NCBI RefSeq assembly: GCF_946223165.1
Contig: NZ_CAMIBP010000003.1
Span: 1-64,000, forward strand
Reading direction: 5' to 3'
From: an uncultured Corynebacterium sp.
Lineage (GTDB): Bacteria; Actinomycetota; Actinomycetes; Mycobacteriales; Mycobacteriaceae
DNA: 64,000 nucleotides
Shown: in pieces, positions 53,704 to 63,905 of the stretch
How the letters are laid out: every line of letters begins with the position of its first letter
Position numbering within the stretch: the first letter of the stretch is position 1
Made by a program: the position numbers and the translations under genes
The notes under the pieces: model-generated
Seen by the model: the letters and a program-made list of their open reading frames with translations, nothing else
What the model was told of the DNA's origin: nothing
Database searches by the model: none

Positions 53704-54027
53704 TTATTCGACGACCATCTCGGCCATCTTGTCCCACTCAACCTTGCCCGGAATCTTCACGTTGATGATGTCCGGGGTCTCGAGCAGGTACTTCGGCATC
53801 TCCTCGCAACCGCGGGCGAAGTGCTCGGTGTTGACGTGGGCCACGTCCTCGCCATCGGCGTAGCCCTCGACTAGGAAGTAGCGCTGCTTGTCATTCGGAT
53901 CGGCATAGAACTTAAAGAAAAGGCAACCCGGCTCCGCGTTGCAGGCATCCTCGTACCACTTCACCTCATCGAGAAAGGTGTCCTGGTATTCCGGCTTGAC
54001 GTAGTACTTAACGTTGATGAGAATCAT
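53704..54027 (-). CDS. ABM-domain protein (antibiotic biosynthesis monooxygenase / quinol monooxygenase type)
   Basis: 107 residues from ATG 54027 with AGGAGCG upstream; the frame further upstream is unlikely. A ferredoxin-like ABM fold: MILINVKYYVKPEYQDTFL, EPGCLFFKFYADPNDKQRYF, VEGYADGEDVAHVNTEHF. Relatives are cofactor-free monooxygenases or haem-related small enzymes; the function is unassigned. Two GTGCAC dyads lie upstream, between 54076 and 54095. Confidence 0.87.
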   Translation of the reverse strand: MILINVKYYVKPEYQDTFLDEVKWYEDACNAEPGCLFFKFYADPNDKQRYFLVEGYADGEDVAHVNTEHFARGCEEMPKYLLETPDIINVKIPGKVEWDKMAEMVVE

Positions 54028-54075
54028 CGGTTCGCTCCTGAAATAGTCCGTAATGAGTCCATAGGAAGACCAAGT

Positions 54076-54095
54076 GCGTGCACGCGTGTGCACGC
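54076..54095. repeat. Tandem GYGTGCACGC dyads upstream of the ABM gene
   Basis: GCGTGCACGC (perfect 10-base palindrome) followed directly by GTGTGCACGC. Located 49-68 bases upstream of the ABM ATG, a plausible operator position. Confidence 0.5.
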
Positions 54096-54120
54096 TGTAC
54101 GTCCCTGGCTAAGGAAGAGC

Positions 54121-54756
54121 CTAGTTAAGGAAGTATTCGGCCACGTAGACGGTGGTGCCATCCGTCGCGGTTGCAACGCCGAAGGCCTTGCCCTGGGGCG
54201 TGGCCGTCACGGGGACGTCGCGGTTCAGCCACGCGGTACGCTCGGTCGTCTCAGCCGCGGTCAGGCGGTAGATGTTGCCCGAACCCTCATTCAGGTGCGT
54301 CACGCCATCGCCCGCGTTGCCAGTGAAGGTCACCTTGCCGGCCGCCGCCTGGTCCGCCCATTCCTGGGCGATGGCCTCCGCCGCGGCGTCCCGGTGGTGG
54401 CCCTGCTTGGTGAGGTGATCGACAGTGGCCTTGTCCACAGCGGCGCGCTCAGAGGCAAAGGGTTCAGCCTTGCGCAGGAATTCCGGAAGCACCACGTTGT
54501 ACTGGGCCGCCAGCTGATACGCCTGCTCCGGCAACTCGACGCGTGGGAGCTGCGCGTTAAGCTGGGTGGTCGCCTGCGAGGACAACTGGGTCACATCGTC
54601 GGGGATAGCCGGGACGGACGGCGTTGCGGCGCCAGCGGACGCCGCGGAGGCTGCGCCCAGCAATGCGGCGGACGCCACTGCGACGACAGCGGCAGACGCA
54701 GTCCGGAACCGTGCATTGTTTCCATGGTTCGGGGTACGAGGAGAGGTATGAATCAT
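54121..54756 (-). CDS. Secreted protein of unknown function, possibly CAP-like
   Basis: 211 residues from ATG 54756 with AAGG upstream. A Sec signal peptide: basic RTPNHGNNARFRTAS, then hydrophobic AAVVAVASAALLGAASAASA and cleavage near AGAA. The mature part is mostly helical (TTQLNAQLPRVELPEQAYQL) and ends in GKAFGVATATDGTTVYVAEY, a pattern like the last strand of CAP/SCP proteins. Cysteine-free. The CAP assignment is tentative; an exported envelope role is all the sequence supports. Confidence 0.8.
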   Translation of the reverse strand: MIHTSPRTPNHGNNARFRTASAAVVAVASAALLGAASAASAGAATPSVPAIPDDVTQLSSQATTQLNAQLPRVELPEQAYQLAAQYNVVLPEFLRKAEPFASERAAVDKATVDHLTKQGHHRDAAAEAIAQEWADQAAAGKVTFTGNAGDGVTHLNEGSGNIYRLTAAETTERTAWLNRDVPVTATPQGKAFGVATATDGTTVYVAEYFLN

Positions 54757-54848
54757 GACATCGACCTTGCCATACTGTCGCCAGCGCATCGTTTCGACAC
54801 AGGCGATTGTTATCAGTTCGTAAGGCGCATTGACCCCAGTGCGGTACC

Positions 54849-56615
54849 CTACTTCGGGTCGTCGCCGCGAATCTCCACGAGCTTTTCTTCGAGTTGGGTC
54901 AGGCGCGCATCGGACATGGCGACCCCGCCGATGGCGGCGAATCCTGCGAGGACGGCATCGCCGTAGTTGTGTCCATAGCCGATGGGAGCGTTCGCAGCCA
55001 CGGAGAGATCCGCGGACACTTGGAGGAACGACACGAACGGCATCCATGTCATTGCCCGCTGTTCCGGCTCGCTCGAGGTCTCCTTGAGCCAATCCGGCTC
55101 CTGCAGCACCATGGCGAAGGACCACCAGGCCACAGGATCGGAGGGATGCTGGACGTAGAGCATGCGCGCGGGTCCCCACTCAGTGTCCGGGGTGCCGCTT
55201 CCGCCACCGCGAGTCACCCACTGCCGAATCTGCGGCTCCTCCGTGGCAAAACGCACCACGAGACCGTCACCGTACGTCGGGTTCGTCTCCGTCGTGCCCG
55301 GATCGCGGCGGGTCACGAACTGCTCGCGCAGCGGATTGAAGTGCGGCGGGCCGGTGAGCAGGATGCCATCCACGGAATTGACCACGTCACGCAAGCCGGA
55401 AAACGCAGCCTCCACCCCGGTGGTGCCCAGCGACTCGCCGTAGAGGTAGAGCTTCGGGCGATGCTCCTTGGGCAGTCCATTCCACCAATTGATGACAGGC
55501 GTGAGTAGCTCGCGGCCGGCGGTCTGCACCTGCTCGCCGCCGGCCAGGAAGTGCAGCGCCGACGGCATGGCCGAGTACTGGCCGGCAGCGATGGCCGTGT
55601 CGCCCCCGTAGAGCAGCTCGAAGGACTGCACCGCGTAGTCGGAGACCCAGCCGGTGCCCGTGGTCATGAGCAGCAGCATGGCCTTGCGATCCTGCGCGTT
55701 CGTGCGCTCGAGCTCGGAGATGAGCAGCTGGGCGCGCTCGGCGGCATCGGCAGCATTGCCCAGGCCGGCGTAGACGCGGATGGGTTCCTTGGCGGGCGCG
55801 CCGGTGGCATCGGCTAGCTCCGCAGCGGACGCGCCACGGGAGAGGAAGCGGGAACCGTAGAAGCCCACACCATTGAAGTCCACTGGGGATTCCGGCGAGC
55901 CGGAGCGCTCGGGCTGCGTCGGCGCGGTCATCTCCGGATCGGGGTCCCTGTTTTGTTCGGTAAAGAAGCGCTCTCCTACACCGACGATGGCACCCGGCAC
56001 GGCGTTGTGCACGAACCACACCCACGCCAGAATCACGAGCGCCCAGACGGCGACGGAACGCGCACGCGGTTGCATGCGCCGCGGCGCGTGGTCCATGAGC
56101 CAGTCCGCCGACCCCTTCAGTGCACGCGCAATGCCCACGACGAGGAAGAACATCGCCCACGCGACGGGCACCACCAACACGAACTGCCGCCACGTCCAGT
56201 AGGGAACCTCGGCCATATCCGCCAGCTTGCGCTGCCAACCCCAGGAGAAACCGACCATGACGAGCATCCAGAGGATGCCGACTCCGATGAGCCCGCCGCG
56301 CACCCATTTCTGCACGCGCGGCGGCCAGTTCTGCGCGTTCATCCATGGGCGCAGGTCCTGTAGGAAGGTGCGATAGATCCAGTGCAGTAGCAGGCCCAGC
56401 ATGTAGCCGATGCCCGCCGACCAGCCGGAGACCACGCCCTGGTAGAACCAGGTACGCGGCAGCAGCGAGGGGGTGAGGCCGAGGACGAAGAAGATCATCG
56501 CGCTGATGATGCCCCAGATGTGCAGGCGCGCGAAAACCTCGACGCGCTGCGCTTCCTTGAACTCGAGCGCCCGGACGTGAGCTAGCCCTCGAGCTGCTCC
56601 CCCAGCTCCAACCAT
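54849..56615 (-). CDS. Membrane-anchored alpha/beta-hydrolase (Abhydrolase_9 family)
   Basis: 588 residues from ATG 56615, the only start that keeps the first helix; it overlaps the end of the ABC-F gene by 34 bases. Four or five N-terminal membrane segments (IWGIISAMIFFVLGLTPSLL, FVLVVPVAWAMFFLVVGIA) occupy about residues 30-200. The C-terminal half is an alpha/beta hydrolase with nucleophile in LYLYGESLGTTGVEAAF and a conserved VDFNGVGFYGSRF lead. The active site should face the outside. Substrate unknown; cell-envelope lipid esters are a guess. Confidence 0.88.
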   Translation of the reverse strand: MVGAGGAARGLAHVRALEFKEAQRVEVFARLHIWGIISAMIFFVLGLTPSLLPRTWFYQGVVSGWSAGIGYMLGLLLHWIYRTFLQDLRPWMNAQNWPPRVQKWVRGGLIGVGILWMLVMVGFSWGWQRKLADMAEVPYWTWRQFVLVVPVAWAMFFLVVGIARALKGSADWLMDHAPRRMQPRARSVAVWALVILAWVWFVHNAVPGAIVGVGERFFTEQNRDPDPEMTAPTQPERSGSPESPVDFNGVGFYGSRFLSRGASAAELADATGAPAKEPIRVYAGLGNAADAAERAQLLISELERTNAQDRKAMLLLMTTGTGWVSDYAVQSFELLYGGDTAIAAGQYSAMPSALHFLAGGEQVQTAGRELLTPVINWWNGLPKEHRPKLYLYGESLGTTGVEAAFSGLRDVVNSVDGILLTGPPHFNPLREQFVTRRDPGTTETNPTYGDGLVVRFATEEPQIRQWVTRGGGSGTPDTEWGPARMLYVQHPSDPVAWWSFAMVLQEPDWLKETSSEPEQRAMTWMPFVSFLQVSADLSVAANAPIGYGHNYGDAVLAGFAAIGGVAMSDARLTQLEEKLVEIRGDDPK

Positions 56616-58417
56616 TCCATCTCCAATTCCTCGCGCTCCGCCGCGACCGCCTTGAGCTCGCCGTCCAGACGGGTGAGCTCGCCGGTATCCATCTTTTCCG
56701 CCGCCGCGGCCATCTGCTCATTGAGCTTCGCTGCGCGCTCGTCCAACTTAGAGATCTTGCGCTCCAGACCGTTCATCCTCTTGGTCAGCTCGCGCTCCTC
56801 CTGCGAGCTCAGGCGCTTCTGCGCCGCCGGGGCCGCTGCTGCCGATGCCGCCTTATTCCCGCCGCCAGCGCCACCGGCCGCCCCTAAGTTAAGGACGCCG
56901 GTGGACTCCTGGGCATCAAGAGCTGCGCGGCGGCGCAAGTACTCGTCGATGCCGCCTGGCAGGTTGGTGAGCTTGCCGTCACCGAAGAGGGCATACGTGT
57001 TATCCGCGATGCGCTCGATGAGGTAACGGTCGTGCGAGATGACCACCATCGTGCCCGGCCACCCGTCAAGCAGGGACTCAAGCTCCTGGAGGGTATCGAT
57101 GTCCAGATCGTTCGTAGGCTCGTCGAGCAGAAGGACGTTGGGCTCCGCCATGAGAACGCGGGTGAGCTGGAGGCGGCGGCGCTCGCCACCGGAGAGATCG
57201 CCCACCGGGGTGCGCTGGCGCTTGGGGCTAAACCCTAGTCGTTCGGCCAACTGGGACGCCGAAAGCTCCTTCTTACCGAGCTGAACATACGTGGCCACAT
57301 CCTCGACGGCGTCGAGCAACGTCCGGGAAGGATCCAGGTCATCGAGCTCCTGGCGCAACCAGCCGAGGCGGACGGTCTGCCCTTCGATGCGCTTGCCGGA
57401 GGTCAGCGGTACCTCACCCGCGAGGGCGCGCAGAAGCGTGGTCTTGCCGGAGCCGTTGACGCCGACGAGGCCGATGCGCTCGCCTGGCGCGAGGCGCCAG
57501 GTGAAGTGGTCGAGCAGGACGCGTCCGTCCGGCGTGGCAATCTGGGCATCCTCGAGCTCGATGACCACGCGCCCTTGGCGCTGCTTGGAGAAGGCCATGA
57601 GTTCGACCTTGTTGCGTGGCGCGGGTACATCAGCGATGAGCGCTTCGGCGGCCTCAATGCGGTAGCGCGGCTTCGAAGTACGCGCGGGGGCGCCGCGGCG
57701 CAGCCACGCCAGCTCCTTGCGCGCCAGGTTCTGGCGGCGCTGCTCCATGGCGTCGGCTTGGCGGGCGCGCTCGGTGCGGGCGAAGATCCAGTCGTTATAG
57801 CCGCCCTCGTAGGCGTCCACCTGCCCGTCGTGAACTTCCCACGTCAGGGTGGCGACGGTGTCGAGGAACCAACGGTCGTGGGTGACGACGACAACGGCAA
57901 TCCGGCGGGACAGCAGATGCTGGGCCAGCCATTGGACGCCCTCGACATCGAGGTGGTTAGTGGGCTCGTCGAGGACGACGAGGTCGAGTTCTTTAACGAG
58001 AGCGGCAGCGAGGTTCACGCGCCGCCGCTCGCCGCCGGAGAGTTGTCCCACGGGAGTCTCGAGGCCCAGCTCGACGATGCCGAGGCCGCCGAGCACGTCG
58101 CGCACAGTGGCGTTGGAGGCCCACTCGAAGGTCTCAAGACCGAGCGGCTCGACCACGCATTGGCCGATGGTGAGCGTTTCGTCCAGCTCGAAGCGCTGCG
58201 TCACGACCGCCATGCGCAGATCGGAGTTGTGCGACACGCGGCCGGAATCCGGCGGCTCGATGCCGGTGAGCACTTCCAACAGGGTGGTCTTGCCGCCGCC
58301 ATTGACGCCGACGATGCCGATGCGGTCGCCGGTCTGCACGCCTAGGGAGACCCCGTCGAGGAGGGTCTGGAGACCGAAGGACTTCGTGACGTTTTCGAGG
58401 TTAATGAGGTTTGCCAT
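56582..58417 (-). CDS. ABC-F family ATPase (Uup-like)
   Basis: 611 residues, no membrane segments. Two ABC modules: Walker A GVNGGGKTTLLEVL and GVNGSGKTTLLRAL; signatures QLSGGERRRVNLA and DLSGGERRRLQLT; Walker B VVLDEPTNHLD and LLLDEPTNDLD. The P-site linker lies between them (about 230-290). A C-terminal coiled coil (about 535-611, ERELTKRMNGLERKISKLDE) marks the Uup group, which acts on stalled or branched structures of ribosomes or DNA. Upstream of the membrane hydrolase and overlapping it. Confidence 0.95.
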   Translation of the reverse strand: MANLINLENVTKSFGLQTLLDGVSLGVQTGDRIGIVGVNGGGKTTLLEVLTGIEPPDSGRVSHNSDLRMAVVTQRFELDETLTIGQCVVEPLGLETFEWASNATVRDVLGGLGIVELGLETPVGQLSGGERRRVNLAAALVKELDLVVLDEPTNHLDVEGVQWLAQHLLSRRIAVVVVTHDRWFLDTVATLTWEVHDGQVDAYEGGYNDWIFARTERARQADAMEQRRQNLARKELAWLRRGAPARTSKPRYRIEAAEALIADVPAPRNKVELMAFSKQRQGRVVIELEDAQIATPDGRVLLDHFTWRLAPGERIGLVGVNGSGKTTLLRALAGEVPLTSGKRIEGQTVRLGWLRQELDDLDPSRTLLDAVEDVATYVQLGKKELSASQLAERLGFSPKRQRTPVGDLSGGERRRLQLTRVLMAEPNVLLLDEPTNDLDIDTLQELESLLDGWPGTMVVISHDRYLIERIADNTYALFGDGKLTNLPGGIDEYLRRRAALDAQESTGVLNLGAAGGAGGGNKAASAAAAPAAQKRLSSQEERELTKRMNGLERKISKLDERAAKLNEQMAAAAEKMDTGELTRLDGELKAVAAEREELEMEWLELGEQLEG

Positions 58418-58497
58418 ATCGAGTCATCATCTTAGCCACCGCTTCGCGGCGCGCCGCGCGCTAGTCCTCAACCCCGCGGATACAAAACACTTACACA

Positions 58498-58513
58498 TGA
58501 ATTTCATTTCTCA
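58498..58513. promoter_or_regulatory. Zur-like AT-rich dyad upstream of the AztD-like gene
   Basis: TGAATTTCATTTCTCA resembles the corynebacterial Zur box as I recall it (TGAAAATGATTTTCA), with one extra base. It lies 16-31 bases upstream of the ATG. No ribosome site is visible, so the transcript may be leaderless. Confidence 0.35.
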
Positions 58514-58528
58514 TAATGTATACCCTTT

Positions 58529-59809
58529 ATGAAATCCACTCTCGTTAAGCTTGCGGCGGTCGTTACCGCGTCGAAGTCCGAGTCCGCAGCGGCTTCCGAG
58601 GCTCACGATCACGACCACGAGGGTAAGGAAGAGGGCCACGACCACGAAGGCCACGATCATGAGCATGACGGCATGGAGGCCGAGGAAGGCCAGCTCGAGG
58701 TCGCGCAGCTGCCCACCCGCCTCGTTATCTCTTATGACGGCGGCATCAAGACCATCGATGCCAAGACTGGTGAGGAAGTCGCCTCCACCGATCTTCCGGG
58801 CTTCCTGCGCCTGTCCAACGCGGGCGACGGCCGCTACGCCATGGTGACCCAGGGCGACAAGTTCCTGTCCTACGACTCCGGCCTCATCAAGAAGCCGCAC
58901 GGCGATCACAACCACTACTACACCTCCGACCCGGAGCTCACCGACGTGGAGATCAAGGCACCGCACGCCGGCCACGTCGTCTCCCACGACGGCTTCACCG
59001 CCCTCTTCTCCGACGGCGACGGCGACGCCAAGGTCTACAAGACCGAAGAGGTCGGCACCGGCGCTGAGCCGGTGGCCACCTTCGAGTCCGGCGCCGCCCA
59101 CCACGGCGTGGCCGTTCCGCTCAAGGACGGCTCCGTGGTCATGACCAAGGGCACCGAGGACGAGCGCCACTCCATCCAGCACCTCGACAAGGACGGCAAG
59201 GTCCTGGCAGAGACCGAGGAGTGCCCGGGCGTCCACGGCGAGGCCACCACCGCCAACGGCAAGCTCTTCTTCGGCTGCGAGGACGGCCCCGTCGTCTTCG
59301 ATGGCTCCGAGTTCCACAAGATCGACGTCTCTGCCTACGCGGGCAAGGACGGCTACCAGCGTTCCGGCAACTCCGCGGGTTCCGAGGAGTCCGACATCAT
59401 CCTCGCCGATAACAAGACGGACAAGGATGCCGACTTCGAGCGTCCGGAGTCCGTCTCCCTCATCAACACCGGCGACTACACCGCCAAGAAGGTCGACCTG
59501 GGCTCGTCCTACTGGTTCCGCTCGCTGGCCCGCGGCCCGCTGGGTGAGGCCCTCGTGCTGACCTACGACGGCAACCTCAACATCATTGACCCGGAGACCG
59601 GCGAGGTGAAGCAGAAGATTCAGGCCATCTCCGAGTGGAAGGAAAACGAGGAATGGCAACTGCCTGGCCCGATCCTCAAGGCCGATGACGGCTACGCATT
59701 CATCACGGATGCCAACAAGAAGGAGCTCGTCATCATCGACCTCTACAAGGGTGAGGTCACCAACCGCTACGAGCTCGACTACCAGCCGGTGGAGATGGCG
59801 GTTCTCTAA
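58529..59809 (+). CDS. aztD: AztD-like periplasmic zinc metallochaperone, signal peptide apparently truncated
   Basis: 426 residues. After MKSTLVKLAAVVTASKSESA comes a His/Asp/Glu-rich zinc-binding stretch (SEAHDHDHEGKEEGHDHEGH), then seven-bladed beta-propeller-like repeats (LVISYDGGIKTIDAKTGEEV, VVFDGSEFHKIDVSAY, LVIIDLYKGEVTNRYELDY). AztD proteins hand zinc to the AztABC importer. A functional export signal should have a hydrophobic core and a lipobox Cys before the Ser-rich part; here the core is short and no Cys is present, as though ~10 residues were deleted. The importer genes are not in this window. Confidence 0.85.
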   Translation: MKSTLVKLAAVVTASKSESAAASEAHDHDHEGKEEGHDHEGHDHEHDGMEAEEGQLEVAQLPTRLVISYDGGIKTIDAKTGEEVASTDLPGFLRLSNAGDGRYAMVTQGDKFLSYDSGLIKKPHGDHNHYYTSDPELTDVEIKAPHAGHVVSHDGFTALFSDGDGDAKVYKTEEVGTGAEPVATFESGAAHHGVAVPLKDGSVVMTKGTEDERHSIQHLDKDGKVLAETEECPGVHGEATTANGKLFFGCEDGPVVFDGSEFHKIDVSAYAGKDGYQRSGNSAGSEESDIILADNKTDKDADFERPESVSLINTGDYTAKKVDLGSSYWFRSLARGPLGEALVLTYDGNLNIIDPETGEVKQKIQAISEWKENEEWQLPGPILKADDGYAFITDANKKELVIIDLYKGEVTNRYELDYQPVEMAVL

Positions 59810-60564
59810 CCCAGCTGCGTCTTTACGTTCACAATTCGCTCCAGCTCGTCGAAGGTTACTTCGACGAGCTGTTGCTTTCCGGAGGCGTGTTTAAATGTCG
59901 CGACCACTCGCCGCTCGGAATAGAAATGCTCCATAACGCACTCCACGTCCGCATAGAAACGCGAGATGCCCGACAGCGACCATTCCGCGTCGTCGCAGAT
60001 GTCCAACACCCGCGGAGCCTTGATGAGCACCTCCGTCAGGGACGGGCCCAGGACCTCTGTAGGCCCGTTGGCGTCGCGAAAGTTAGCAAGCGCCCACACC
60101 AGGCGGGAGCCAGCTTCATTGAAGCGCTCCTGGTAAAAGACCGCCTGCGGCCCGCACACCTCATAGCCGGCGTTAATGACGTCGTGCCCTAGCTGCGCAA
60201 TCTGTCCGACCTGATCCTCCGCGGGTTGGTACGGAATCTCCTGGTGGACGAATTCTTCCAATTGATGGTGTTCGCCAAAGCTCTTAAACAGCTGGCTTAC
60301 CTGACCGCGGAAATACTCGGCCTCGCCTTCGCTGATGGGCTGCCACCGCCACAGCAGGGATGCGGGCTCCACCGCAATGGAAGCCACGGGGTAGGTGTCG
60401 CACTCCACGAATCCTCGATCGGAGACGAACCGCAGGACACCCGAGTCGAATTCCCACGAATACGTGTCCCCCAGTCGTTCTTCGAGGAACTCACCAAACT
60501 TTTCTTGCTTTGCTACGGCCAGGAAAATCGCGTGCTGGCCTACACGTCGAATCTGAGTGAACAT
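59806..60564 (-). CDS. Hypothetical protein with a DUF6882-like aromatic motif
   Basis: 252 residues from ATG 60564. Soluble, mixed alpha/beta. The segment SIAVEPASLLWRWQPISEGE has the W-x-W layout seen in the protein at 50457. A central helical part (FGEHHQLEEFVHQEIPYQPA) and a final strand pair (RRVVATFKHASGKQQLVEV) follow. The start and stop overlap nothing functional, but the stop overlaps the AztD stop by four bases. Lower GC than neighbours. Function unknown. Confidence 0.8.
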   Translation of the reverse strand: MFTQIRRVGQHAIFLAVAKQEKFGEFLEERLGDTYSWEFDSGVLRFVSDRGFVECDTYPVASIAVEPASLLWRWQPISEGEAEYFRGQVSQLFKSFGEHHQLEEFVHQEIPYQPAEDQVGQIAQLGHDVINAGYEVCGPQAVFYQERFNEAGSRLVWALANFRDANGPTEVLGPSLTEVLIKAPRVLDICDDAEWSLSGISRFYADVECVMEHFYSERRVVATFKHASGKQQLVEVTFDELERIVNVKTQLG

Positions 60565-60636
60565 GCAGAAAACCTAACAGGAATCCCGCAACTGCGCAGC
60601 GCACCCCGTTAACTTCGGGAAGGCGACCTCGAACCG

Positions 60637-61578
60637 CTACCTGCCCACTGGCGCGCTGGGGACGGGCCCTGTGGCCACGAGCCCGCGCGTTCCCCGGTTA
60701 TCCGCCGTCACCTGCGCGATGACTTCCTGGGCCGTCTCCACATCCTCGCAGAGGAAGGCGCACGTCGGGCCGGAGCCGCTAACGATGCCGCGCAGGGCCC
60801 CGGCGGCCGCTCCCGTCTCGAGGATCTTGCGCAGATCCGGCCGCAGCGAAAACGCCGCGGACTGGAGGTCATTGGTGAGCGCAGGAGCGAGCTGGCGCGG
60901 GTTGCCGGAGATGAGCGCGGCGGCCACGGCGGCGGTGTCCATGTGCGGCTCGCTCCCCCGCCCCGCGGCGCGAAGCTCATCCAGCTTTGCAAAGACTGCG
61001 GGAGTAGACAGTCCCGACGCATTCGTAATGATCGCCCACGTGAAGTGCCCTCGCGAGAGCATAGGGGTGAGCACCTCGCCGCGGCCGACTCCCAGCGCGG
61101 TACCACCGAGGAGCGTGAAGGGAACATCGGAGCCCAAGCCCGCGGCCAGATCCATGAGACGGTCTTCACCGAGCGGCGCCGGAGCCAGCCCCGCGTCGAC
61201 GAAGGCGGCATCGGCCAGGCGCAGCGCCGCAGCGGCGTCGGCTGAGCCGCCGGCCATGCCGCCCGCGGCCGGGATGCCCTTGTCGAGGTGCAGTGCAAAC
61301 GCCGGCGTATCGATCCCCTGCGCGGCGGCCACGGCGTCGACCGCTCTCCACGCGAGGTTCGATGCATCGGCGGGCACGCCCGCCGCGTAGGCGCCGCTGA
61401 GCGTCAGCTCCGAGTCGACGCCGGGTTCGCGAAGTTCCAAGGAGACCTCGTCGGCGATGTCCAGGGACTGAAAGACGCTCGCCAGCTCGTGGTAGCCATC
61501 GGGGCGAACCTCCGCCACGCCCAGATGGAGGTTGACTTTTGCGTACGCGCGCGTGCGGAGCGCGCCGCCGGCTAGCAC
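60637..61578 (-). CDS. ispE: 4-diphosphocytidyl-2-C-methyl-D-erythritol kinase
   Basis: Phosphorylates CDP-ME in the MEP pathway for isoprenoids (menaquinone, decaprenyl phosphate). 313 residues. GHMP kinase motifs: [16 protein letters not shown] at the N-terminus, the ATP loop [19 protein letters not shown] and [16 protein letters not shown] near the C-terminus. The start overlaps the ksgA stop by seven bases, indicating an operon ksgA-ispE, as in other Corynebacteriales. Confidence 0.96.
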   Translation of the reverse strand: MLAGGALRTRAYAKVNLHLGVAEVRPDGYHELASVFQSLDIADEVSLELREPGVDSELTLSGAYAAGVPADASNLAWRAVDAVAAAQGIDTPAFALHLDKGIPAAGGMAGGSADAAAALRLADAAFVDAGLAPAPLGEDRLMDLAAGLGSDVPFTLLGGTALGVGRGEVLTPMLSRGHFTWAIITNASGLSTPAVFAKLDELRAAGRGSEPHMDTAAVAAALISGNPRQLAPALTNDLQSAAFSLRPDLRKILETGAAAGALRGIVSGSGPTCAFLCEDVETAQEVIAQVTADNRGTRGLVATGPVPSAPVGR

Positions 61579-62417
61579 GGCACCTCCGCCAGGCGCACGA
61601 AGTCATCGACGGACAGCTTCTCCCCACGCAGAGTCGGATCGATGCCTGCGGCACGCAGTGCCTCTTCGGCGGCCGCGGCCGAGCCGAAGAACCCGGACAG
61701 GGCGGCCCGGAGGGTCTTGCGACGCTGCGCAAAGGCGGCATCGACAAGCTGGAACAGGCGCGGGCGCACCTCGAGCGGGTAGCGGTCGACGCAATCGATG
61801 CGCACGAGCCCCGACTCGATATTCGGCGTTGGCCAGAACACGTTCTTGCCGATGGTGCCTGCCTGGCGAACGTCTCCATAGAACGACGCCTTAACGCTGG
61901 GCACACCGTAGACCTTGCTGCCCGGGCGCGCGGCGAGGCGCTCAGCCACCTCGAGCTGGACCATAACGAGCACCCGCCGGATGGACGGGTACAGCTCCAG
62001 CAGGTGCAGCAGCACCGGGACGGCGACGTTATAGGGCAGGTTGGCCACAAGCGCGGTCGGCTCCCCCAGCTGGCCGGGCTGAATCTTGAGCGCGTCGGAC
62101 TCGATGAGCGTGAGATGATCGGCAACTCGGGGCGCGCGCTCGGCCACGGTGAGTGGGAGCTGCGCGGCGAGCCGCGGATCTATCTCCACGGCGGTGACGT
62201 CGTCCACAACGTCGAGCAGGCCGAGGGTCAGCGACCCCAGGCCGGGCCCGACCTCGACCACGCGGTCGGCGCGCTCCAGATCCGCCGCGGCAACGATGCG
62301 CCGGATGGTGTTGGGATCATGGAGGAAATTCTGCCCTAGCTTCTTCGTGGGCGTGACGTCCAGCGTGGCAGCCAGCTCGCGGATCTCCACCGGCCCCAGC
62401 AGGTTCGAGTCAGTCAT
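61572..62417 (-). CDS. ksgA: 16S rRNA (adenine1518/1519-N6)-dimethyltransferase
   Basis: Dimethylates two adjacent adenines in helix 45 of 16S rRNA. 281 residues. [21 protein letters not shown] motif [18 protein letters not shown], active-site [19 protein letters not shown] and the C-terminal RNA-binding domain ([16 protein letters not shown]) are intact. First gene of the ksgA-ispE unit, separated from rpf2 by a terminator. Confidence 0.97.
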   Translation of the reverse strand: MTDSNLLGPVEIRELAATLDVTPTKKLGQNFLHDPNTIRRIVAAADLERADRVVEVGPGLGSLTLGLLDVVDDVTAVEIDPRLAAQLPLTVAERAPRVADHLTLIESDALKIQPGQLGEPTALVANLPYNVAVPVLLHLLELYPSIRRVLVMVQLEVAERLAARPGSKVYGVPSVKASFYGDVRQAGTIGKNVFWPTPNIESGLVRIDCVDRYPLEVRPRLFQLVDAAFAQRRKTLRAALSGFFGSAAAAEEALRAAGIDPTLRGEKLSVDDFVRLAEVPC

Positions 62418-62465
62418 GGCCTCTACGTTAATGGATCAGTGCCCGCCAATCACAGCCGCCGCACA

Positions 62466-62490
62466 TGAAGAAACCCCGCCGGAGCGGGGT
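62466..62490 (-). terminator. Rho-independent terminator of rpf2
   Basis: On the minus strand ACCCCGC-TCCG-GCGGGGT is followed by TTCTTC. Confidence 0.85.
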
Positions 62491-62509
62491 GTCGTGGGTG
62501 TTCTAAGGC

Positions 62510-63772
<1,263 letters not shown>

Positions 63773-63889
63773 TTAATAACGTTACGGTAACACCGCGCCA
63801 GGGTCGACAAACGTCGCGCCACACCGGAAACCCCCAGCACAATTGTCACATGCGCCACTACCAGATCGTCTGACCTGGGATTATATGAA

Positions 63890-63905
63890 TGTGAGTCCGA
63901 TCACA
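63890..63905. promoter_or_regulatory. GlxR binding site upstream of rpf2
   Basis: TGTGAGTCCGATCACA, a perfect TGTGA-N6-TCACA CRP-type site. It overlaps the stop codon of tatD. GlxR control of rpf2 is known in C. glutamicum. Confidence 0.8.
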
